A DNA stretch of 64,000 nt from assembly GCF_000967655.1 (NCBI RefSeq), contig NZ_JXYA01000041.1:48998-112997 (forward strand), given 5' to 3'. A program made the position numbers and the translations under genes. How positions within the stretch are numbered: the first letter of the stretch is position 1; each line of letters begins with the position of its first letter. Of this stretch, positions 18,049-26,880 are shown in pieces. Origin of the DNA: Pseudoalteromonas rubra. GTDB lineage: Bacteria > Pseudomonadota > Gammaproteobacteria > Enterobacterales > Alteromonadaceae. The notes below the pieces were generated by a model, which did no database searches, was not told the DNA's origin, and worked only from the letters and a program-made list of their open reading frames with translations.

Positions 18049-19253
18049 TGACCACTTTGAGTACGCCATTGCACGAGCAACTGACGGCCCTTTGCAGCGA
18101 TCTTGACACCCCATTTTTTGTCTACGATCTGGATGCTCTGAGCGCCCATGTCAGCCAACTCACTGCACAGAATGTGGTGAAACTCTGGTACGCCGTTAAA
18201 GCCAATCCATTATCCAGTGTGCTTAACACCCTGGATGACGCCGGCTTTAACTTTGATGTTGCAAGCCGGGGCGAGCTCACGCAGGTACTGGCTCAGGACA
18301 TTGCGGCCGAACGCGTACTCAACACAGGGCCGGCCAAATCTCCGGCCCAGATCCAACATTTTCTCGATGCTGGCGTCACCACCTTTGTGGCTGAAAGCCT
18401 GAACCAGGTGCGCTGGTTAAACGATGCGGCACAACAACACCAAACAACCTTAACTGTGCTGCTGCGTGTGCAATTGCGCTGGCCAGCAGGCGACAAAAAC
18501 CCACTCGGGGGCGACAGCCTGACCCCGTTTGGACTCGGGAGTGAACAGTGGCAGCAACTCACGCTGAGCGACTATCCGGCGCTGGATTTTGCGGGTCTGC
18601 ATATTTTCCAGTGGGGCAATATGCTGGATGCGGCAAAGCTGGCCAGCTTATGGCAACAAATGGTGTCGCCTCTGAAGGCATTGAGTAACCAACTGGGCAT
18701 GACGCTGAGGATCCTCGATCTGGGCGGCGGATTAGGCGTGCCTTATGAACCGGAGCAGCAACCACTTGACTGGGATCAGATTATCGACAGCCTGGCCGCC
18801 ATCAAGGCCGAAGCGGGCGTGCAGGAGCTGTGGATGGAGTTGGGCCGCTATGCGGTCGCGCACTGTGGCTACTATCTGAACCCGGTTGTAGAGCAAAAAG
18901 AAAACTATGACGAACATCAGCTGATCCTTGCAGGTGGTATCAATCACCTGCTGCGCCCGGCCGTAACCGGACAGGCTTTTCCGGTTCAGGCACTGCGCGC
19001 ATCTGCTGCCGCTGATCGCCAGTATCATTTGCATGGCCCCTTGTGTACCGCACTGGATCACCTCGGGACGCACCCTCTGCCTGAGGACCTCGGGTATGGC
19101 GACTGGCTGATATTCAGCCAGTGTGGTGCCTATGGCTTTACCGAAAGTATGCCTTACTTTCTGTGCCATGAACTGCCGGCTGAATATGTCTTTAAACAGC
19201 GCCAGCTGTACTGCATCCGACAAAGTGAAAACGCCGACTATTACCTGAGGTAA
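18048..19253 (+). CDS. PLP-dependent decarboxylase, LysA-like (fold type III)
   Basis: The product (401 aa) is an Orn/DAP/Arg decarboxylase 2 family enzyme. Lys51 in WYAVKANPL is the PLP lysine, DVASRGEL follows, and DLGGGLGVPYE binds the cofactor phosphate. Where canonical LysA has the EPGR motif this protein has MELGRYAVAHCG, as in BtrK-like and other LysA relatives. The C-terminal CGAYGFTESMPYF retains the active-site cysteine. The riboswitch and dapA/dapD neighbours suggest it decarboxylates meso-DAP to lysine, but a variant substrate such as an N-succinylated intermediate is possible. I therefore give no gene symbol. Confidence 0.8.
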   Translation: MTTLSTPLHEQLTALCSDLDTPFFVYDLDALSAHVSQLTAQNVVKLWYAVKANPLSSVLNTLDDAGFNFDVASRGELTQVLAQDIAAERVLNTGPAKSPAQIQHFLDAGVTTFVAESLNQVRWLNDAAQQHQTTLTVLLRVQLRWPAGDKNPLGGDSLTPFGLGSEQWQQLTLSDYPALDFAGLHIFQWGNMLDAAKLASLWQQMVSPLKALSNQLGMTLRILDLGGGLGVPYEPEQQPLDWDQIIDSLAAIKAEAGVQELWMELGRYAVAHCGYYLNPVVEQKENYDEHQLILAGGINHLLRPAVTGQAFPVQALRASAAADRQYHLHGPLCTALDHLGTHPLPEDLGYGDWLIFSQCGAYGFTESMPYFLCHELPAEYVFKQRQLYCIRQSENADYYLR

Positions 19254-19255
19254 GC

Positions 19256-20368
19256 ATGAACACAATCACTCAGCAACACATTCAGGTTGGTGAAATCGCC
19301 AACGGCCTGCCTTTGACCATCCCGGTCTACCGACTGCAGGGTAATGGCAGCGGGCCAAACGTGTATATTCAGGCGAATATGCATGGCGCCGAAGTGCAGG
19401 GTAATGCGGTGATTTATGCACTGCTGGAGCAACTAAAACACCTCACCCTGGCGGGAGATATTACGCTGGTGCCTTATGCCAATCCGATTGGCTGCAACCA
19501 GAAATCCGGTGAGTTTACCCTGGGGCGCTTTGATCCCATTACCGGGGTAAACTGGAATCGCATGTATCATGATCACAACGCTCTGGTACAGCACTGCCTT
19601 GCAGAGCACGGTGAAGACTCAGATCAAGCGCTCATCACCGCCTTTCGTACGCAGTTATGTCAGGCAACCGAGGCACTGCTCGATGCGCCTGCACATACCC
19701 TAACGACGGGCAAACGTATTGCGCTGACACTGCAAAAACTGGCGCATCAGGCCGATATTGTCCTGGACCTGCACACCGGCCCAATTTCGGCTAAGCACTT
19801 ATATTGCCCGGAATACGCCACAGACAGCGCGCGCTACTTTGATATTCCCCACGTGTTGTTGATCCCCAATGAATTCGACGGGGCGATGGATGAGGCCAGT
19901 TTCTGTCCCTGGTGGCAACTAAGTAGCGCCTTACAAGCGCAGGGCCGCGACTTTCCCGTAGCCGTAGAAGCCTTTACCGTGGAACTGGGTTCTCAGGAAA
20001 AAATCGACCTTGACGAAGCGGTGGAAGATGCCAACAGCATCCTCAGCTACCTGACGCACAAAGAAGTGATAGCAGATGGCAGTCATCAACCAAAAGGCAT
20101 CAAACGCTATGCCTGTGCGCTCAAAGATTACCTGACCTACTATGCGCCCATGGGCGGTATGGTGGAATATAAGGCACCGCTGGGCGGACACATTAAAGCA
20201 GGCGACTGCATTGCGCGAATTTTGCGTATGGAGCAGTACCTGTCTGAAACGCCTTTACATACATTGCGCCTTGATAAAGATGCCATTGCCATCCTCCATT
20301 TCGCCTCGGCGAGCGTTAATCAGGGCACTGAATTATATAAGTTTTTCACAAACTACTATGAGCTATAG
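19256..20368 (+). CDS. Succinylglutamate desuccinylase/aspartoacylase family zinc deacylase
   Basis: The product (370 aa) belongs to the M14-like AstE/AspA group. Zinc ligands are visible as His43 and Glu46 in NMHGAEVQGN and His173 in VLDLHTGP, with the catalytic glutamate probably Glu243 in EAFTVELGSQE. Family members remove succinyl or acetyl groups from amino acids. It is the last gene of the riboswitch cluster, with a GAGGTAAGC ribosome site, 2 bases after the lysA-like stop. Because DapD adds a succinyl group, this enzyme may replace DapE in removing it. That is inference from context. Confidence 0.82.
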   Translation: MNTITQQHIQVGEIANGLPLTIPVYRLQGNGSGPNVYIQANMHGAEVQGNAVIYALLEQLKHLTLAGDITLVPYANPIGCNQKSGEFTLGRFDPITGVNWNRMYHDHNALVQHCLAEHGEDSDQALITAFRTQLCQATEALLDAPAHTLTTGKRIALTLQKLAHQADIVLDLHTGPISAKHLYCPEYATDSARYFDIPHVLLIPNEFDGAMDEASFCPWWQLSSALQAQGRDFPVAVEAFTVELGSQEKIDLDEAVEDANSILSYLTHKEVIADGSHQPKGIKRYACALKDYLTYYAPMGGMVEYKAPLGGHIKAGDCIARILRMEQYLSETPLHTLRLDKDAIAILHFASASVNQGTELYKFFTNYYEL

Positions 20369-20467
20369 CGGCCCTTACTAACAGGCCAAAACCCCGGTTG
20401 GTATGACCTCTAGAAGGAAGCAAAGATTGCGTGAGAGTAGGTGAGCAAACCTCACTTGCTAAGGTGG

Positions 20468-20498
20468 GGCGGCAACATACGTTGTCGCCGGCCTTTTT
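20468..20498 (+). terminator. Intrinsic terminator of the dapA-dapD cluster
   Basis: GGCGGCAAC (20468-20476) pairs with GTTGTCGCC (20481-20489), nine pairs with one G-U, around ATAC, then GGCCTTTTT runs to 20498. It lies 100 bases after the last gene of the lysine cluster, and its T run touches the stop codon of the small minus-strand gene. Confidence 0.8.
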
Positions 20499-20700
20499 AA
20501 TCTGGCATACAAATTTCATTATGACCCGAGTAACAGTCTCGGCCCGTCGGGCAACCCAAGAAAACTGCGGTATCGCAACCAAACGAGTTACAGGCTGGAT
20601 AGCCAGAGGCCCCTGCACCAATGTGGGGTGTCTGAGCCAACCCTAATTGCTGATCATGACTCAGTTGTTTAATACGTTTTTTGTTCAGTGATATTTTCAT
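20497..20700 (-). CDS. Small Cys-rich peptide, putative RiPP precursor
   Basis: A 67-codon gene with a strong ribosome site (AAAAGGAG at about 20707-20714, 7 bases from the ATG) encodes a two-part peptide. The first half, starting MKISLNKKRIKQLSHDQQ, is a lysine-rich, charged, leader-like region. The second half, after a PHIGAGASGYP junction, holds five cysteines with Ser, Thr and Gly. I associate leaders of the LNKKxxKxLS type followed by a G/A-rich junction with ribosomally made modified peptides such as class I lanthipeptide-like families; that is a resemblance from memory. No modifying enzyme or exporter is adjacent, so the gene is an orphan here. Confidence 0.6.
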   Translation of the reverse strand: MKISLNKKRIKQLSHDQQLGLAQTPHIGAGASGYPACNSFGCDTAVFLGCPTGRDCYSGHNEICMPD

Positions 20701-20779
20701 TTCAATCTCCTTTTATGCAGTTTGCTTAACTAACCTACTGCTATGTTGAACAAAAATCAACCACCCATACCTTGACAAA

Positions 20780-20794
20780 ATGACAGATTGTCAT
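20780..20794. promoter_or_regulatory. Perfect inverted repeat in the pldA upstream region
   Basis: ATGACA-GAT-TGTCAT is a perfect 6-base palindrome with a 3-base spacer, 5 bases after TTGACA (20772-20777 region). It lies between pldA and the divergent small peptide gene, about 75 bases before the pldA ATG. It resembles a dimeric repressor operator; no regulator can be named. Confidence 0.4.
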
Positions 20795-20869
20795 GCTTTG
20801 TCCTTCTTCGTTTTTTCTTTACCATGATACTATGCTTATCTATTGCTATTGACTAAGGACTGCCTGCTT

Positions 20870-21892
20870 ATGAAACTCAGGATGCTCGCTGCGTTATCTT
20901 TGCTGACCTCTTCTGCTGTGCTCGCCACTGAACAGGACGACCCGGACGACTTAGAGCTGATCAAACAATGTGTACTGAACGAGATCATTGCCGGAGATCA
21001 ACAACAAACCGTTGCACAGCTCAAAGCCTACTGCCAAAAGCTGAACGAAACCCGCCTCAGTAAGCTGGACCGCCGCATGGCACGGGAAATGGTGACAGAA
21101 AACAACCGTAATGTACTGACACCACACAACCGCAACTATATTTTGCCGGCGACCTATGTCAAAAACCCAAACTCCCGGCCCTTTGACGGCTTAAAAGCCA
21201 TCCAGGAGGAAGAAGGCGAGCCTCTCGATCATATGGAGGTCAAATACCAGATCTCGATGAAAGTGCCCCTGTATCGACACTTTGAAGACAAAGATCAGGC
21301 GGTGTATGTTGGCGTGACACTGCAATCCTACTGGCAGCTTTATAACAAAGATATTTCTTCTCCGTTTCGTGAAACCAATTACGAGCCGGAGATCTTCTGG
21401 GTTAACTTTCTGGACGATGAAAACGTGCTGTGGGGTGACGAGATGGCCATCATTCTGGGCGCATCACACCAGTCAAATGGCCGCAGCCAGCCGAACTCGC
21501 GTTCCTGGAACCGCCTTTATGCCAACTTTATCTGGGAATATGAGGGCTTCGTATTTAGCTTTAAGCCCTGGTACCGCCTGCCGGAAGATGACAAGCCAGA
21601 GCCGCTAGCGGCAAAAGGCGATGATAACCCGGATATTCATAAATACATGGGTTATTTTGAGCTCAGTGGTGCCTATCGGCATGGCAAGCATGAATTTGGT
21701 TTTATGACCCGGAACAATTTTAACAGCGACAACCATGGCGCCATACAGCTCGACTGGTCATTTCCTTTACTGGGCTCTTCGCGGGTGCGTGGCTATGTGC
21801 AGTACTTTAATGGCTATGGCGAGAGTTTAATTGACTACAACGCCCATATTCAGCGTCTGGGCCTGGGTATTGCAGTCACCGATCTGCTCTAA
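20870..21892 (+). CDS. pldA: Outer membrane phospholipase A
   Basis: The product (340 aa) has a signal peptide (MKLRMLAAL to about residue 19) and a PldA-type beta barrel. The catalytic His-Ser pair sits in GASHQSNGRS near residue 200, followed by NSRSWNRLY. EVKYQISMKVPLY is the typical first barrel strand and the protein ends in LGIAVTDLL. PldA hydrolyses phospholipids that reach the outer leaflet and depends on calcium and dimerisation. I prefer the ATG at 20870 because it starts the signal peptide directly; the in-frame start at 20843 adds 9 residues. Confidence 0.92.
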   Translation: MKLRMLAALSLLTSSAVLATEQDDPDDLELIKQCVLNEIIAGDQQQTVAQLKAYCQKLNETRLSKLDRRMAREMVTENNRNVLTPHNRNYILPATYVKNPNSRPFDGLKAIQEEEGEPLDHMEVKYQISMKVPLYRHFEDKDQAVYVGVTLQSYWQLYNKDISSPFRETNYEPEIFWVNFLDDENVLWGDEMAIILGASHQSNGRSQPNSRSWNRLYANFIWEYEGFVFSFKPWYRLPEDDKPEPLAAKGDDNPDIHKYMGYFELSGAYRHGKHEFGFMTRNNFNSDNHGAIQLDWSFPLLGSSRVRGYVQYFNGYGESLIDYNAHIQRLGLGIAVTDLL

Positions 21893-21902
21893 GCTCACTA
21901 TC

Positions 21903-21924
21903 ACGGCCTGCTGGCGCAGGCCGT
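21903..21924. terminator. Hairpin between convergent pldA and the GNAT-thioesterase gene
   Basis: ACGGCCTG (21903-21910) and CAGGCCGT (21917-21924) form a perfect 8-pair stem with a 6-base loop, 11 bases after the pldA stop. The downstream T run is poor, so the terminator call is moderate. Confidence 0.5.
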
Positions 21925-21928
21925 ACCC

Positions 21929-22822
21929 TTATTTGATAACCACAAATATACCTTCAAATTTCGCCACCAGCACATCGCCATCATAGACGTTCACCGGCAC
22001 CCGGTATTTCGCTTTGCCCTCATCGTTGAGTGCGCTCAGCTCACCACTACACTCAGCCAGTGTCACCGTCGCACAGGGTGCGGTCGTCAGGGGTTTAAGA
22101 TACTGAATATTGGCATCCGCCAACACAATATTCCCTTCCAGGGCCAGCTCTTTGAGCGCCAGGTAAGTCGCCCCCCAACCGGTTAAGGTCGCCATGCTGT
22201 AAACCGATCCGGCAAACATCGAGTTATGCAGGTTCAGGTTTGCTTTGAGATCGGCACGGGTTGAGAACTGCCAGTCGGTATAGCTTTCTACCTTAATGCC
22301 CATCGCATCGCTGATGGGGATCGACTCGCGCCAGGTATCCTGTAACACTTGGGTCCATTGCGGGTGGCGGAACCAGCCCGGCTCACAAGGGCGCTGTTTA
22401 ACCATTTTCCAGTGCTGCACATCGCCATAAGACAGGTGGGCTTTTTCAATCATTTTGTAGCCATGGCGCTCATAGAAGGCCAGCGCCCGCTCTCTGGCAA
22501 ACAGCACCAGCTCTTCGGCTTTTTGCGTCCAGGCGATTTTTTCCAGCTCATGCAGCAAGCGGCTACCAAGGTGATGACCACGATGCGCCTCATCAACCGC
22601 CATGTAACGGACCTGGGCTTGCTGTTGATTATTAAAATGCAGGCGGGCTACACCAAGCACCTGACCTTCGTTATTTTTGATATAACGATGCTCAGCTTCC
22701 TGCTCAAGGTCGTCCTGCTCGCTGCCTCTGGGCTGATCCCAGGGGGCCCGCAAAACCTGCCATCGTAATTGATAATACGCTTGCCAATCTTCACTGCTCT
22801 GTGGCGCTGTTATTTGAAACAT
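21929..22822 (-). CDS. GNAT acetyltransferase fused to a YiiD-type hotdog domain
   Basis: The product (297 aa) has an N-terminal GNAT domain (YMAVDEAHRGHHLGSRLLHELE is the acetyl-CoA loop) and a C-terminal thioesterase-like hotdog domain (LNLHNSMFAGSVYSMATLTGW). This two-domain order is that of E. coli YiiD, whose function is not settled. I start at the ATG at 22822 (MFQITAPQSS) with AGGAG upstream; the longer frame adds 21 non-conserved residues. It is convergent with pldA. Confidence 0.85.
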   Translation of the reverse strand: MFQITAPQSSEDWQAYYQLRWQVLRAPWDQPRGSEQDDLEQEAEHRYIKNNEGQVLGVARLHFNNQQQAQVRYMAVDEAHRGHHLGSRLLHELEKIAWTQKAEELVLFARERALAFYERHGYKMIEKAHLSYGDVQHWKMVKQRPCEPGWFRHPQWTQVLQDTWRESIPISDAMGIKVESYTDWQFSTRADLKANLNLHNSMFAGSVYSMATLTGWGATYLALKELALEGNIVLADANIQYLKPLTTAPCATVTLAECSGELSALNDEGKAKYRVPVNVYDGDVLVAKFEGIFVVIK

Positions 22823-23037
22823 GGTGACTCCTGTGCTTTTCCTGTCGCCGAGGCGATACGCTCGGCCTGTGCAACCTGCTCCCACTTTTTTACGGGGAAC
22901 TTTTGTCTAATTTATGGACCTTACCTTACAAGAAAAGTGGGCAACAGGGAATGATTGGCCAGATTTGGCCAATTTGTCATGTAAATTCAACGAAACGCGC
23001 TGGCAGAACTGTGAAGCCCAGCTATGCTGATGTAACT

Positions 23038-23727
23038 ATGCAAGATTTTATAACCGAACCCGGCACCATCAGTAACGAGTTTGTGCACCAGAGTCATCAG
23101 CTCGGGCACCTGCTGTATTGGCACAAGCATGGCAAAATCAGCATACAGGTACGTCAGGAAAAATCCTTACGCTGGTTACTGATAAACGACACACTGCAAT
23201 CCGTGATTGAACTCAATCATCCGGAGAAACTGCTTTTTCCGCATTTACAGGTGTTAGCTGCGTTGTGGCAAAAATGCCCCGCGCCTGGCAAAGTGCTGGA
23301 ACTGGGGCTTGGCGCCGGTGCCATCCGGGATTATCTGCACATCAGCTACCCGGACTGCCAGATCACCTCTATCGATAATAACCCGGATATCATCCACTGC
23401 TACAAGCGCTATTTCGGCGGCGATCCTATCTCAAATGTCAGCTGCAGCGATGCCTATCAGGCACTGGAAAACAATGGCCATTATGACTGGATCATCCTGG
23501 ATTTGTTCAGCCAACTGGATGCGCCGCGGTTTTTGTACGAACACAAGTTTTACACACAAATTCGCGCCACATTGAACGAAGGCGGGCGACTGTATATTAA
23601 TTTTCTTGCAGAGCATGATTCGCAACTAAAACAGCTCGAGCACCTGCTTATCACCAACTTTGGCAAAAAACCCTTCGTACACAAAGTGCCCGATTACGCC
23701 AATCACATTATTTCACTGACACGCTGA
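23038..23727 (+). CDS. Spermidine synthase-like methyltransferase-fold protein
   Basis: The product (about 229 aa) has a Rossmann core with VLELGLGAGAIRDYL, then TSIDNNPDIIHCY and DWIILDLF, the order seen in spermidine synthase-like proteins. The aspartate of the donor pocket is not obvious, so amine transfer cannot be claimed. I start at the ATG at 23038 (MQDFITEPG). No good ribosome site precedes it, and a GTG at 23011 or the longer frame from 22903 are alternatives. It is convergent with dtd, 12 bases apart. Confidence 0.7.
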   Translation: MQDFITEPGTISNEFVHQSHQLGHLLYWHKHGKISIQVRQEKSLRWLLINDTLQSVIELNHPEKLLFPHLQVLAALWQKCPAPGKVLELGLGAGAIRDYLHISYPDCQITSIDNNPDIIHCYKRYFGGDPISNVSCSDAYQALENNGHYDWIILDLFSQLDAPRFLYEHKFYTQIRATLNEGGRLYINFLAEHDSQLKQLEHLLITNFGKKPFVHKVPDYANHIISLTR

Positions 23728-23739
23728 GCGCACTCTCGA

Positions 23740-24177
23740 TTACACCGACAAGTTAAAGGTCACCGGGCCATCGTTGCACAGGCTCACCTGCATATCGGCC
23801 GCAAAACGGCCAGTGGCCACACGCAACCCCGACGCTTTTGCCTGAGCAACAAAGTATTCGTAAAGCGCTTCGGCTTGCGCCGGTGTGGCTGCAGAAGAAA
23901 AGCTCGGCCGCATGCCTTTTTTGGTGTCCGCTGCCAGCGTAAACTGAGAAACCACCAGCAACTCACCTTCGATGTCTCTCAGGCTCAGATTCATTTTGCC
24001 CTGTTCATCGGTGAAAATACGATAGTTACTGATTTTGTGCAGCAAGCTGTCTGCACTTTTTTGCTCGTCGGCCTTTTCCACGCCGAGTAACACCAGGATC
24101 CCCTGGCCAATTTGACCGACACATTCTCCCTCGACCACCACACTGGCCTGACTGACTCTTTGAATTAATCCCTGCAC
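23740..24177 (-). CDS. dtd: D-aminoacyl-tRNA deacylase
   Basis: The product (145 aa) starts MQGLIQRVSQASV and contains VVSQFTLAADTKKGMRPSF and the C-terminal NDGPVTFNLSV with the cross-subunit Gly-cisPro element. These are the defining motifs of DTD, which frees tRNAs mischarged with D-amino acids or glycine. It shares strand and close spacing with the proline iminopeptidase and YihY genes, an order I associate with gammaproteobacterial genomes. Confidence 0.95.
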   Translation of the reverse strand: MQGLIQRVSQASVVVEGECVGQIGQGILVLLGVEKADEQKSADSLLHKISNYRIFTDEQGKMNLSLRDIEGELLVVSQFTLAADTKKGMRPSFSSAATPAQAEALYEYFVAQAKASGLRVATGRFAADMQVSLCNDGPVTFNLSV

Positions 24178-24216
24178 TGTTACCTCAATGGTTTGCGGAT
24201 ATGATTGATAATGCGC

Positions 24217-25158
24217 CTAATGTGCCAGCTTACACAGCAGCAGATCAGCAGCGCGACGTATGGCTTCGGAATATACTGCATTTGTGGCGCAGTGCCCAAC
24301 TTCTTCGAGGATCAGCAAGCGGGCATTGAGTTGATCCGCCAGTGCCTGGGCCATGGCAAAGCGGCAAACATAATCGTGGCGGCTATGGATCATCCAGACC
24401 GGTAAATGCTTGAGCTGTTCGGCCTGATGAAAGATCTGTTGCTCTGGAATAAAGCAGCGCGAGTTAAAATAGTGCACCATGATCCTGGCCTGCTGTACCA
24501 CAGCCTGTTCATGGTCCAGCTGATAGCGCTGTGCCTGACTGCCCACGCTCAGCTGGCGGTCCCAGTCATGCCACTGCTGCGCTGCCCGGCGTACTGCCAC
24601 TTCGTCATCACAGTGGAGTAACTGCGCGTAGCGCGCCAGTACCGCCTTGTAGTCAGCCTCTCCCTGACTGAACATCTGGTAGCGCTCTGGATAGAATTGG
24701 GCGCCAACACCACTGACGCCATACAACCACTGTAAATCACTCTTACACGCCAAAAAAGACGCCCACAGTATTAGGCCCTGCACCCGCTGTGGATGACGCT
24801 GAGCGAACAGCAATGCCAGCGTTGCGCCCCAGGAGCCACCGGCCAGTACACACTGGCTGATGTCCAGATAAGACAGCAAATGGTCTATATCTTGTAGCAA
24901 ATGCTCGGTGGTGTTAAACGTGAGTTGTTGCGGCGAAGACTGGCCACAGCCGCGCTGGCTGTACAATATAATGCGATAGCGTTGTGGGTTAAAATAACTG
25001 GCCGAGCTGCGACACAAGCCGCTGCCCGGGCCACCGTGACAGATCACCACCGGGATCCCGGTCTCCAGACCAAACTCTTCTACGTGTAGCTGGTGTCCAT
25101 CAGACACCGCCAAATGAAAACTCCGTCGCGGCGACTCCAGCCGATATAATTGCGTCAT
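24217..25158 (-). CDS. pip: Proline iminopeptidase (alpha/beta hydrolase)
   Basis: The product (313 aa) has the prolyl aminopeptidase motifs HGGPGSG (residues 41-47), RGCGQSSP, and the nucleophile Ser109 in GGSWGATLAL. The acid and histidine are probably in SRHDYVC and EVGHCATN. No signal peptide is present, so it is cytoplasmic, releasing N-terminal proline from peptides. It follows the yihY gene by 11 bases on the same strand. Confidence 0.92.
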   Translation of the reverse strand: MTQLYRLESPRRSFHLAVSDGHQLHVEEFGLETGIPVVICHGGPGSGLCRSSASYFNPQRYRIILYSQRGCGQSSPQQLTFNTTEHLLQDIDHLLSYLDISQCVLAGGSWGATLALLFAQRHPQRVQGLILWASFLACKSDLQWLYGVSGVGAQFYPERYQMFSQGEADYKAVLARYAQLLHCDDEVAVRRAAQQWHDWDRQLSVGSQAQRYQLDHEQAVVQQARIMVHYFNSRCFIPEQQIFHQAEQLKHLPVWMIHSRHDYVCRFAMAQALADQLNARLLILEEVGHCATNAVYSEAIRRAADLLLCKLAH

Positions 25159-25169
25159 TGCACACCTCT

Positions 25170-26054
25170 TTATTCTGGTGTGTCTTGATCCTCACAATCC
25201 TTTTCGGACAAACAGGCAGTAAATTCGGCCCCTAACAGCACCACCATCCAGGACAAGTACACCCAGACAAACAAAATAGGCACTGTGGCCAGGGCACCGT
25301 AGATCACCTCATACGAGGGGAAATGGCTGATATACAGGGCAAAGCCTTTTTTAGTTAGTTCAAATAACAAAGCCGCAAAAAACGCCCCGGGTATCGCTGC
25401 CTGATAAGACACGCGTGTATTTGGTACTAAAGTATAGAGCATAAAAAAGCCTGCCATGGAAATAACATAGGGCAAAAGCTTCAATAAGAAACCGCTGAAC
25501 CCCGGGATCCCCTGATCGGCAAACGATACCAGCGAAACGATATAAGAGGTCACCCCTATGCTGGCACCCAGCAATACAGGGCCCAGTGTCAGTACCATCC
25601 AGTAAATCGCGAAGGAAATCATCATAGGCCGGGACTTTTCAACCCGCCAGATGCGATTGAGCGCCGCATCCACATTGCGGATCAGTAACAGCGCAACCGC
25701 CGTCAAAAAGCCAATCCCCACCGCAGTCATCTCATTGGCATTGCCGGTAAAGGCACTGATGTGGGATTTAATGGTGTCTGTTGAGGTGGGCACAAAGTTA
25801 TTAAAAATAAAATTTTCTATCGCATCCCGGGCATCCTGAAAGCCGGGGAAGGCACTGAAAATTGCCACCCCAACTGCCACCAGCGGGATCAGTGATAATA
25901 AGGTCACATACGCCAGATAGCCGGCGTTGATGGTCAGTTGATCTTCCTGACAACGTTTAAAAAAGCGCTGCCACCAGTCGGGCTGGCTTCTAACCAACGC
26001 ACGACATTGCAAGTCAAGACGTTGCAACCGCAGGCGCCATAATTCATTCATCAT
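25170..26054 (-). CDS. YihY/virulence factor BrkB family inner membrane protein
   Basis: The product (294 aa) has about six membrane segments. It carries the family N-terminal block AGYLAYVTLLSLIPLVAVGVAI (given in part) and later WVYLSWMVVLLGAEFTACL. Members were once called ribonuclease BN, which is now known to be wrong; the true function is unclear. It is the first gene of the yihY-pip-dtd run. Confidence 0.9.
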   Translation of the reverse strand: MMNELWRLRLQRLDLQCRALVRSQPDWWQRFFKRCQEDQLTINAGYLAYVTLLSLIPLVAVGVAIFSAFPGFQDARDAIENFIFNNFVPTSTDTIKSHISAFTGNANEMTAVGIGFLTAVALLLIRNVDAALNRIWRVEKSRPMMISFAIYWMVLTLGPVLLGASIGVTSYIVSLVSFADQGIPGFSGFLLKLLPYVISMAGFFMLYTLVPNTRVSYQAAIPGAFFAALLFELTKKGFALYISHFPSYEVIYGALATVPILFVWVYLSWMVVLLGAEFTACLSEKDCEDQDTPE

Positions 26055-26162
26055 TACACAGGTTTACAGAGTGAGTTTTGCACATCTTACCAATCCCAGT
26101 CATAATTCATAGGGTCAGATTTAAGTATAAGCCGTTATGTATCAACTGCATTAGGAAAGCCA

Positions 26163-26825
26163 ATGAACAATTCTGTGTTAACAACGAGCCTCATTATCTT
26201 AAGCCTGAGCCTGCTCAGTGCCTGTCAAAGCGCGTACTATGCCGCCTGGGAAAAAGTCGGGGTGCATAAGCGCGAGATTTTAGTAGACCGTGTGGAAAAT
26301 ACCAAAGAAGCACAACAGGTCACGCAACAGGAGTTTCAGTCTGCGCTGGAGCGCCTGACCACTTTGATTAACTTTGATGGTGGCGAATTGCAAAGCGTGT
26401 ATCAACAACTCAATGATGATTACCTCGCCAGTGAAGCCGCGGCGCAGGACGTGCGCACCAACATAGACAAAGTAGAGGATGTTGCTGAAGCCCTGTTCTC
26501 AGAATGGCAGGATGAGCTGACGCAGTATTCGAGCGCCAAACTCAAGCGCCAGAGCGAGCAAAAACTGCGTCAAACGCAGCGCCAGTTTGAAAAGCTGCTA
26601 CGCTCAATGCGCGCCAGCGAAGCCAAAATGCAGCCGGTCCTGGATTCGCTCAAAGACAATGTGCTGTACTTAAAGCACAACCTCAATGCCCAGGCAATTG
26701 CCGCCATCAAAGGTGAGTTCAGTGGTTTAAAACGCGATATTCAGTCGCTCATCACGGATATGAATCGCTCTATTGAAGACTCCAATGCCTTTATCGCGAG
26801 CATGAATAATACCAATCAGCCATAA
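26163..26825 (+). CDS. DUF2959 family lipoprotein
   Basis: The product (220 aa) has a lipobox LLSAC (Cys21), then SAYYAAWEKVGVHKREILVDRV and long alpha-helical, coiled-coil-prone stretches (QSEQKLRQTQRQFEKLLRSM). This is the DUF2959 family of gammaproteobacterial lipoproteins with no assigned function. It stands alone, divergent from yihY. Confidence 0.85.
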   Translation: MNNSVLTTSLIILSLSLLSACQSAYYAAWEKVGVHKREILVDRVENTKEAQQVTQQEFQSALERLTTLINFDGGELQSVYQQLNDDYLASEAAAQDVRTNIDKVEDVAEALFSEWQDELTQYSSAKLKRQSEQKLRQTQRQFEKLLRSMRASEAKMQPVLDSLKDNVLYLKHNLNAQAIAAIKGEFSGLKRDIQSLITDMNRSIEDSNAFIASMNNTNQP

Positions 26826-26880
26826 ACGAGACGCCATGTTCAGCAACGGTTAGCTCAGCCTGTTAACCGTTGCTACCGAG

